Below are positions 58,444 to 64,000 of a stretch of 64,000 nt of DNA, one piece after another. The position numbers and the translations under genes were made by a program. This stretch comes from CAYGZL01 sp964354345 (GTDB lineage Bacteria > Chloroflexota > Anaerolineae > Anaerolineales > UBA4823), in NCBI GenBank assembly GCA_964354345.1, contig CAYGZL010000043.1, positions 1 to 64,000 on the forward strand, read 5' to 3'. The notes beneath the pieces were generated by a model. That model was not told the DNA's origin. It did no database searches and saw only the letters and a list, made by a program, of their open reading frames with translations. Within the stretch, counting starts at the first letter, position 1, and every line of letters starts with the position of its first letter.

Positions 58444-59907
58444 TTAAATTAAACCCACTTCGCGATTGAAATCATCAATGAGAGAGTCGATGTGGGTTAC
58501 CTGGTTCTGAATTTCAGTCCAATAATCAGCTTCATACCACTGGGCCTGGATTTCAGCGTAGGATTTACCTTGTTGTTCAACCCAGGTGAAGTATTTAAGA
58601 TTGTGAACACGGCGTCGTTCGGGAAACGTTAGTTCGACCATCTGATCGGTTGATTGGCCGTGTAAATACCTGGAAAAATGCGCGGCAGCATCCAATTCAG
58701 TATAATTGCCAGACTCGGCGCGCATTTCATATAAACGGCTGCCGTAGAGTTCCATTGAATCGGTGAGAATAGTCAGGATGATATCATTTTCTCCCATTTC
58801 GAACCATTTAGCGAACTTTATTGCTGAGAGAACGTTCGATATTCCTGAGAAACCCAACCAATCCAGATGACCAATGAATGATTCAGGTATCCCCTGTTTC
58901 AGTAGATAGGCTCGTCCCGTAGGTTCGTTGAATAAACGGGCGATATTGACCACAGCCGCATCATCAACGGCGACAACTAAATCCGTATTCTTAACATTGT
59001 GAATCCAGGGAACGTGTTTATCGCCAATACCTTCGATGCGATGAGATCCAAAGCCATTTTCGAGCAAGGTTGGGCATTGTAAGGCTTCGCTTGCGACGAT
59101 CTTACTGGCAGGGAATAATCGTTTCATATAATCGCCACTGGCGATGGTTCCGGCTGAACCTGTTGCCGAGACCATTCCACGATAGGTGTCTTGTGATCCC
59201 ATCACCTGTTCTAAGACTTCGGCCATGGCCTGCCCGGTAACTTCATAATGCCATAAGTAATTCCCGAATTCCTCAAATTGGTTGAAAATCATCAAATCCT
59301 GGCCTGAACGACGCAATTCCCAGCATTTATCAAATATTTCTTTGACATTCGATTCACTACCTGGCGTGGCGATGACTTCCCCTGCAATCGTGGATAACCA
59401 TTGAAAGCGTTCCTTGCTCATTCCTTCTGGCAGGATGGCAATTGAGTCGCAACCGAGTAGGGCAGAGTCATACGCTCCACCACGGCAATAGTTGCCGGTT
59501 GAAGGCCAGACCGCTTTTTGTGTAGTCGGATCGAATTGTCCTGTAACCAGGCGAGGTACCAGGCAACTAAAGGCTGCGCCAACTTTATGTGCGCCGGTGG
59601 GGAACCATTTTCCAACCAGAGCGATGATGCGGGTGGGTATGCCAGTCAGGCTGGTTGGGAATTCGAGATAATTCACTCCTCCAAAACAACCGCCTGTCGA
59701 GACTGCTTCATTATGCCAGTTTATGCGGAATAAGTTCCGCGGATTGAGATCCCACAAACCAATCGAAGATAATTGCGCTTTGAACGGGGCTGGAACCAGA
59801 GAAGGCTTCTTCATCTGGGCAAAGGTTGGAATGATAATATTGCGCTCGCGTACGCGCTGAATAGCACGCTGACGACGCGCCTGATCAATCGTCAGGTCAA
59901 TCCTCAT
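58444..59907 (-). CDS. PLP-dependent enzyme, tryptophan-synthase-beta/cysteine-synthase fold
   Basis: 487 residues of fold type II. The PLP Lys is probably K108 in FPTGAHKVGAAF. WPSTGNYCRGGAYDSALLG and SATGSAGTIASGDYMKRLFP supply the substrate loop and the phosphate-binding Gly-rich loop. It is about 150 residues longer than cysteine synthases, with N- and C-terminal extensions (C-terminus rich in Glu, Trp and Tyr). Reaction unknown: beta-elimination, beta-replacement or a cystathionine-type reaction are all possible. It lies beside a GT2 and threonine synthase genes on the same strand, so an amino-acid role is plausible. Confidence 0.75.
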   Translation of the reverse strand: MRIDLTIDQARRQRAIQRVRERNIIIPTFAQMKKPSLVPAPFKAQLSSIGLWDLNPRNLFRINWHNEAVSTGGCFGGVNYLEFPTSLTGIPTRIIALVGKWFPTGAHKVGAAFSCLVPRLVTGQFDPTTQKAVWPSTGNYCRGGAYDSALLGCDSIAILPEGMSKERFQWLSTIAGEVIATPGSESNVKEIFDKCWELRRSGQDLMIFNQFEEFGNYLWHYEVTGQAMAEVLEQVMGSQDTYRGMVSATGSAGTIASGDYMKRLFPASKIVASEALQCPTLLENGFGSHRIEGIGDKHVPWIHNVKNTDLVVAVDDAAVVNIARLFNEPTGRAYLLKQGIPESFIGHLDWLGFSGISNVLSAIKFAKWFEMGENDIILTILTDSMELYGSRLYEMRAESGNYTELDAAAHFSRYLHGQSTDQMVELTFPERRRVHNLKYFTWVEQQGKSYAEIQAQWYEADYWTEIQNQVTHIDSLIDDFNREVGLI

Positions 59908-59922
59908 GCGATAAACTCCTTG

Positions 59923-60867
59923 TTATTTATTTTCGTAATCTTCCGGCCCCTCCCGTACAATGTACAGGGGCCGGCCTTTAACCTGATCGTAAAGACGACC
60001 AATATACTCTCCGAGAATTCCCAGGCTGATTAATTGCACACCGCCCAGGAAAAGCACTGCAATGAGCGTGCTGGCTTGACCCAAAAATGCCTCGGCGCCA
60101 GCCAGACGAACAATAATGACGATTGGGATGGCCAGGATACTTAATCCAGCGCAGAAAAACCCCATGTAAGTCGCGACCTGTAATGGAAGATAGGAGAAGC
60201 TGGTGACCGCATCGCTCGCGAATTTGAGCATCTTTTTAAACGGATATTTTGTCTGCCCTGCGAACCGTGCTGCGCGCCGGTAGGGAACCCCTATCTGGCG
60301 AAAACCAACCCAAATGGACATGCCCCGTAAGAACCGATGCCGTTCTCGCATCTGGTTTAAAACTTTAACTACTTTGTGGTCCAATAAGCGAAAATCACCG
60401 GTATCCATCGGGATGTTTACATCGGTTATTCGGTAGATCAACCGATAAAACAGGGAGGCTGTAGCCAGCTTAAACCAACCTTCTCCTTCTCTTTCCTTAC
60501 GGACCGCATAAATTACTTCATACCCTTCGCGCCATTTGGCGATCATGTCTGGAATTACTTCGGGGGGATCCTGTAAATCTGCGTCGATGATGATCACTGC
60601 CTGGCCGCGTGCGTAGTCTAATCCAGCTGTTACTGCCAGTTGGTGACCAAAGTTCCGCGCAAAAATAACTGGCCGCACTCGAGAATCTTGTTTAGCGAGC
60701 TGACGAATCAGATCGGTTGTTCCATCAGTTGAACCATCGTCAATCATGATCAATTCCCAGGTTTGATCGAGTGGTTCCATAACTGCGCAAACACGTCGGT
60801 AAAACTCCATAACCGAACCAGATTCGTTGTAATTCGGCCCGATGATTGAGAACACTATCTCTGGCAT
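59923..60867 (-). CDS. GT2 glycosyltransferase with two C-terminal membrane helices (GtrB/DPM1-like)
   Basis: 314 residues. SIIGPNYNESGSVMEFYRRV at the start, LIMIDDGSTDGTTDLI, and VIIIDADLQDPPEVIP (catalytic DAD) are typical. RFLRGMSIWVGFRQIGVPYRRAARFAGQTKYPFKKM precedes two membrane helices. These enzymes attach a sugar to polyprenyl phosphate for cell-surface glycosylation. It follows threonine synthase by 6 nt and precedes the PLP enzyme by 15 nt. Confidence 0.9.
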   Translation of the reverse strand: MPEIVFSIIGPNYNESGSVMEFYRRVCAVMEPLDQTWELIMIDDGSTDGTTDLIRQLAKQDSRVRPVIFARNFGHQLAVTAGLDYARGQAVIIIDADLQDPPEVIPDMIAKWREGYEVIYAVRKEREGEGWFKLATASLFYRLIYRITDVNIPMDTGDFRLLDHKVVKVLNQMRERHRFLRGMSIWVGFRQIGVPYRRAARFAGQTKYPFKKMLKFASDAVTSFSYLPLQVATYMGFFCAGLSILAIPIVIIVRLAGAEAFLGQASTLIAVLFLGGVQLISLGILGEYIGRLYDQVKGRPLYIVREGPEDYENK

Positions 60868-60873
60868 AACGGT

Positions 60874-62124
60874 TTATTTTATCACGGCTTTGACAGCCTT
60901 TAATGTCGGTTCGATTACAGGAGCTGGATTCACGGCCTGCATGGCAGCTTTTACATCCTTCAGTCCACTACCCGTATTGATTACCAAAACGAGATCCTCT
61001 GAGGTAACCAGACCATTTTGAACCGCCTTAACTAAACCCGCATATGCGGTAGCGCCAGCTGGTTCAGCAAAGATGCCAACCTTTCCGAGCGAAGCGATGG
61101 CCTGGATAATTTCAGAGTCACTGACCAGTAGATATTGCCCACCTGTTTCAGTCGCTGCACGCACAGCTCGAACGCCATCGCGGGGCAAGTCAACCGAGAT
61201 ACTATCGGCAATGGTATTGGCGACGACGGGTGTGATAATTTCGCTTTTAGCAAAGAAAGCATTGGCGATTGCCGCGGAACCTTCCGCTTGCACGCCATAG
61301 AGGCGCGGTATTGTTGAAAGCCAGCCCAGGGATAATAAATCCTTAAAACCCTTGTGCAGTCCGGAAATTATGTTACCATCCCCGACCGGAACAAAGATGG
61401 ATAGGGTATTGGGGGATTGTTCCGTCCCTACATGCGGAGTCATCCATTCCCAAATTTCGAAAGCAGCGGTCTTCTTGCCTTCAGCAGTAAAGGGATTGTA
61501 GCCCGTGTTACGACAATACCAACCAAATTCTTCAGCAGCCTGGATTGTCAGATCGAAGGCATCATCATACGATCCATCTACTAAGAGAACCTGAGCGCCG
61601 TAAATCAAGAGCTGAGCGATTTTTGCTGGTGGAGCGCTGCGTGGAGCGAAAATTACCGCTTTCTGACCAATGGCTGCCGACATCCCGGCCAGTGCGGCTC
61701 CGGCATTGCCGGTAGAAGCAGTCACTACTACTTTAGCGCCGATTGCTCTGGCTCGAGCCACCACCACCGCACTGGCACGATCTTTGAACGAGGCGGTTGG
61801 ATTGCGACTCTCATCCTTGACCCATAGCTTCGTTAACTTCAGATCACCAGCCAGGCCAGCTGGGGCATAAACTGGTGTCCCACCCACTGCTCTAAGGGGT
61901 GTGTTATACCCTCCTGGGTCTGGTATGGGAAGCAAGGGCAGGTAGCGCCATAAGGAGGATTCATCGCTATTATGGATATCTGCCGGTGTCAGAGATTTTT
62001 TTAGAAAGTTGATATTCAGGATGACATCCAGGTTCCCCCCATCCTTTGGACAGGTATATTGCACGGCATCCGGAGGATATTCTTGATGGCAAATCGTGCA
62101 GGTATAACCGATAAAGTCGCCCAT
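60874..62124 (-). CDS. thrC: Threonine synthase
   Basis: 416 residues. An N-terminal Zn-ribbon-like segment (C9, C12, C25; the fourth Cys appears lost as CPKD) precedes the PLP domain: NPTASFKDRASAV with Lys114, ASTGNAGAALAGMSAA, and the C-terminal INTGSG phosphate loop. It converts O-phosphohomoserine to threonine. The chain is longer than the classical bacterial type and close to the Zn-ribbon class. It is 12 nt downstream of an ABC permease gene, but that linkage is positional. Confidence 0.92.
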   Translation of the reverse strand: MGDFIGYTCTICHQEYPPDAVQYTCPKDGGNLDVILNINFLKKSLTPADIHNSDESSLWRYLPLLPIPDPGGYNTPLRAVGGTPVYAPAGLAGDLKLTKLWVKDESRNPTASFKDRASAVVVARARAIGAKVVVTASTGNAGAALAGMSAAIGQKAVIFAPRSAPPAKIAQLLIYGAQVLLVDGSYDDAFDLTIQAAEEFGWYCRNTGYNPFTAEGKKTAAFEIWEWMTPHVGTEQSPNTLSIFVPVGDGNIISGLHKGFKDLLSLGWLSTIPRLYGVQAEGSAAIANAFFAKSEIITPVVANTIADSISVDLPRDGVRAVRAATETGGQYLLVSDSEIIQAIASLGKVGIFAEPAGATAYAGLVKAVQNGLVTSEDLVLVINTGSGLKDVKAAMQAVNPAPVIEPTLKAVKAVIK

Positions 62125-62136
62125 AATTTAACCTCA

Positions 62137-63135
62137 TTATTCCTGTTTAAAAGGCACGCCGAGAGAGGCGGGTGGTGAAGCTCGTAAAGAACGAAGTAAT
62201 CGAGAGATAAACCGGCGCGTCGGTTCGGGTAAGCTGGCAAGGGAGCGTTCAACCCATTCTGCATTGCCAATATTTACTAATAATAAAGTCAAAATCATCA
62301 AGGGGAACGGCGCAACTTGCAGCACTTGTGATGGAATACTGGGAAGGCTGGACTGTAAAACCAGACCCAACCACTGCAACAAGGAGAATAAGTATGCGCC
62401 GAAAGCTGCCCGCAAGGGGTTCCAACCACCGAAAATAGTAATTGCCAGGGCGATCCAACCGATCCCATCTAATCCTGAAATGGTGCCTTTCCAACCGGCC
62501 TTAACACTCAATGAATAAATTGGACCGGCTAAACCTACCAATGCTCCCCCCAGGATTGTATAAAGATAACGCATACGGTTGACTTGAGCACCACGCACAA
62601 AGGAGGCTGCTGGTTTTTCACCGATACCCTGTAGCATCAAACCAGGGCGAGTTTTAAAAATCCACATCCAGGCCAGGAAAATTAATAGATAACTTAGATA
62701 GGTTAATAAATCCTGACGAAACAACAAAAGGCCTAGCACTGGAATATCACTCAGCAAAGGAATGTTCAGATTCGGCAGGCGTGGTCCTGATGAGCCCATA
62801 AAAGGATTACCCAAGAAATAGGACAAGTCACGGCACAATAGCGCCAGGACAAAGCCTACAGCAACTTGTGATTGCTTCAAAGTGATACTTGAGATGGCGA
62901 CTACTAAAGCGACGAGTGCTCCGATCGCCATACCTACCAGGAAGCCCAAAAGAAGGCTATTTGTGGTAACAGCCATGGCGAATCCGGCCATGGCCGACAG
63001 TAAAATAGTACCGTTGACGGATAGATTGATTACACCAGCCCTCTCCGTAATTGTTTCCCCGATTGCGGCGAATAATACTGGGGCAGCTGAGAACAACACG
63101 CCGGCCAATCCGATAATCCAAGATTCACCTGTCAT
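62137..63135 (-). CDS. ABC transporter permease, nucleoside/ribose-type (YufQ/NupQ-like)
   Basis: 332 residues with about nine membrane helices of the BPD_transp_2 family. The conserved segment APVLFAAIGETITERAGVINLSVNGTILLSAM near the start (the GExxxERxGVxNL motif) is diagnostic of permeases paired with BMP-type lipoproteins for purine nucleosides. It begins 9 nt after the companion permease. The ATPase and the binding lipoprotein would be expected upstream, outside the window. Confidence 0.87.
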   Translation of the reverse strand: MTGESWIIGLAGVLFSAAPVLFAAIGETITERAGVINLSVNGTILLSAMAGFAMAVTTNSLLLGFLVGMAIGALVALVVAISSITLKQSQVAVGFVLALLCRDLSYFLGNPFMGSSGPRLPNLNIPLLSDIPVLGLLLFRQDLLTYLSYLLIFLAWMWIFKTRPGLMLQGIGEKPAASFVRGAQVNRMRYLYTILGGALVGLAGPIYSLSVKAGWKGTISGLDGIGWIALAITIFGGWNPLRAAFGAYLFSLLQWLGLVLQSSLPSIPSQVLQVAPFPLMILTLLLVNIGNAEWVERSLASLPEPTRRFISRLLRSLRASPPASLGVPFKQE

Positions 63136-63144
63136 TCCTCTACC

Positions 63145-64000
63145 TTAACCCTCCTTCTTTAGCAGGCGTTGACGGACTCCCTGCATCATCAAGACGAATA
63201 AAACCAACGAACCTTGCAGCACTCCGGATAGGCTTGAATCTAATTTTAGGACGATCGGTAGTTGGATACTACCAATATTCAACCCGGCGAAAAACAGAGC
63301 AACGGGAATGGCCCAGATCACCTGGAAATTAATCAACATGGCTACCATCAATCCCAGATAACCATAGCCGCTCGATATTGAAGGAATCAAACGATGGTAT
63401 ACCGCGGTGACCTGTAAAGCGCCTGTCAGACCGGCTAATGCGCCACAGATCATGAATGAGGCCATCAAGTAGTGAGTGGTGGGTATCCCTAGTAAGAAGG
63501 CAGCCCGGATGTTTTTCCCAACAGCTTTTACCCGTAGCCCAAAATATGTGCCTCGCAAGAGGATATAGATGATAACCAGGGCAATCAACGCGATGGCAAT
63601 CGACCAGGGGCTGAGTCGTAGACCACTGAATTGGTATAACCACAAGGGCTCGGGAAACGGTTCAGTACCACTCATAGAACCAACCCCAGGGCGTTTCCAG
63701 GGTCCGAAGATGAGCCAGAGAGTCAGCGCAGTGGCTACAAAGTTCAAACCCAAACCGCAGAAAATCTCATTAACCCCTCCATAAGTTTTTAATGCGCCGG
63801 CGAGAGCTGCCCATACGGCTCCGCCCACAACGCCACCTATTATACTTAATAGAATGATCACTCCTGGCGATAAAGAGCTGGATTGGAGAACCCTAAGAAC
63901 ACCCGTTGTAAATATTGCGCCAAGTGTGATTTGCCCTTCAATGCCGATATTCCACATGCCAGCTGTGAAAGTAGCCAGGAGACCCACGGTAACCAATAAA
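63145..64000 (-). CDS. ABC transporter permease, nucleoside/ribose-type (YufP/NupP-like), 5' end cut by window
   Basis: At least 283 codons; the frame stays open to the last base, so the true start lies beyond 64000. TAGMWNIGIEGQITLGAIFTTG near the visible start is the family motif, normally found about 60-80 residues into the protein, confirming missing N-terminal sequence. About eight further helices follow, ending MMQGVRQRLLKKEG. It pairs with the downstream YufQ-like permease to form a heterodimeric channel. Substrate class (purine nucleosides) comes from family knowledge. Confidence 0.85.
   Translation of the reverse strand, partial: LLVTVGLLATFTAGMWNIGIEGQITLGAIFTTGVLRVLQSSSLSPGVIILLSIIGGVVGGAVWAALAGALKTYGGVNEIFCGLGLNFVATALTLWLIFGPWKRPGVGSMSGTEPFPEPLWLYQFSGLRLSPWSIAIALIALVIIYILLRGTYFGLRVKAVGKNIRAAFLLGIPTTHYLMASFMICGALAGLTGALQVTAVYHRLIPSISSGYGYLGLMVAMLINFQVIWAIPVALFFAGLNIGSIQLPIVLKLDSSLSGVLQGSLVLFVLMMQGVRQRLLKKEG

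Noticed and set aside
1..64000. Transposons, prophage, integrases or toxin-antitoxin pairs
   Set aside because: No transposase, integrase, phage structural or toxin-like protein was recognised anywhere in the window.

Overview
The window looks like a chromosomal segment of a Gram-positive-like (monoderm) bacterium of the Chloroflexota, most probably an Anaerolineae relative. This is inferred from the gene mix and protein style: Thr/Pro-rich surface proteins, a sortase with an LPxTG-type sorting signal, no outer-membrane genes, and moderate GC by eye. No rRNA, tRNA, IS element, prophage or CRISPR array was seen. Genes are dense, with many 1-4 nt overlaps, and both strands are used in operon blocks.

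Layout. (1) 1-2750, minus: start of glycerol-3-phosphate dehydrogenase, an alkyl-DHAP-synthase-like flavoprotein and a DegV fatty-acid-binding protein. A fatty acyl-AMP ligase with its own promoter follows on the plus strand (2933-4735). Together they look like a lipid, possibly ether-lipid, module. (2) 4694-11139, minus: a consensus promoter, a cobalamin riboswitch with a terminator hairpin, then five tightly packed genes. These are a secreted transcobalamin/intrinsic-factor-like protein, a membrane-anchored protein with the same small domain, and the S, T and fused A-A parts of an ECF transporter. This is the most striking system: a surface vitamin B12 capture and import operon. (3) 11220-16043, minus: a double atypical protein kinase and a TPR/transmembrane partner. 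(4) 16305-20265: an alkyltransferase-like DNA repair protein, MurJ, a DUF212 protein and exonuclease VII (XseA, XseB). (5) 20363-35274, plus: fatty-acid/acyl-CoA metabolism (thiolase, 3-hydroxyacyl-CoA dehydrogenase, a GMC oxidoreductase with a Cys cluster, acyl-CoA dehydrogenase, split biotin-dependent acyl-CoA carboxylase), two envelope glycosyltransferases and a CYTH protein. (6) 35289-41635: MurI, a class I glutamine-amidotransferase-like hydrolase, ribosomal protein L19, a PfkB kinase, ParA, ParB and an amidohydrolase. (7) 41674-44578: a sortase fused to its own apparent LPxTG substrate, divergent from a SipW-like signal peptidase. (8) 44553-53107, minus: SelB, a long coiled-coil protein, three orphan complex-I/Mrp-like membrane subunits and a beta-propeller lipoprotein. 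(9) 53113-64000, minus: dihydropyrimidinase, a SWIM/SNF2 ATPase, a PLP enzyme, a DPM-like glycosyltransferase, threonine synthase and two nucleoside-type ABC permeases, the last cut by the window edge.

How it fits together. Acyl-CoA breakdown plus a propionyl/acetyl-CoA carboxylase would feed methylmalonyl-CoA metabolism, which commonly needs B12, so the riboswitch-controlled B12 capture operon makes physiological sense (inference; no mutase is in the window). Several genes have a strong TATAAT box 7-9 nt before the start codon, which suggests leaderless or nearly leaderless mRNAs alongside ordinary Shine-Dalgarno genes.
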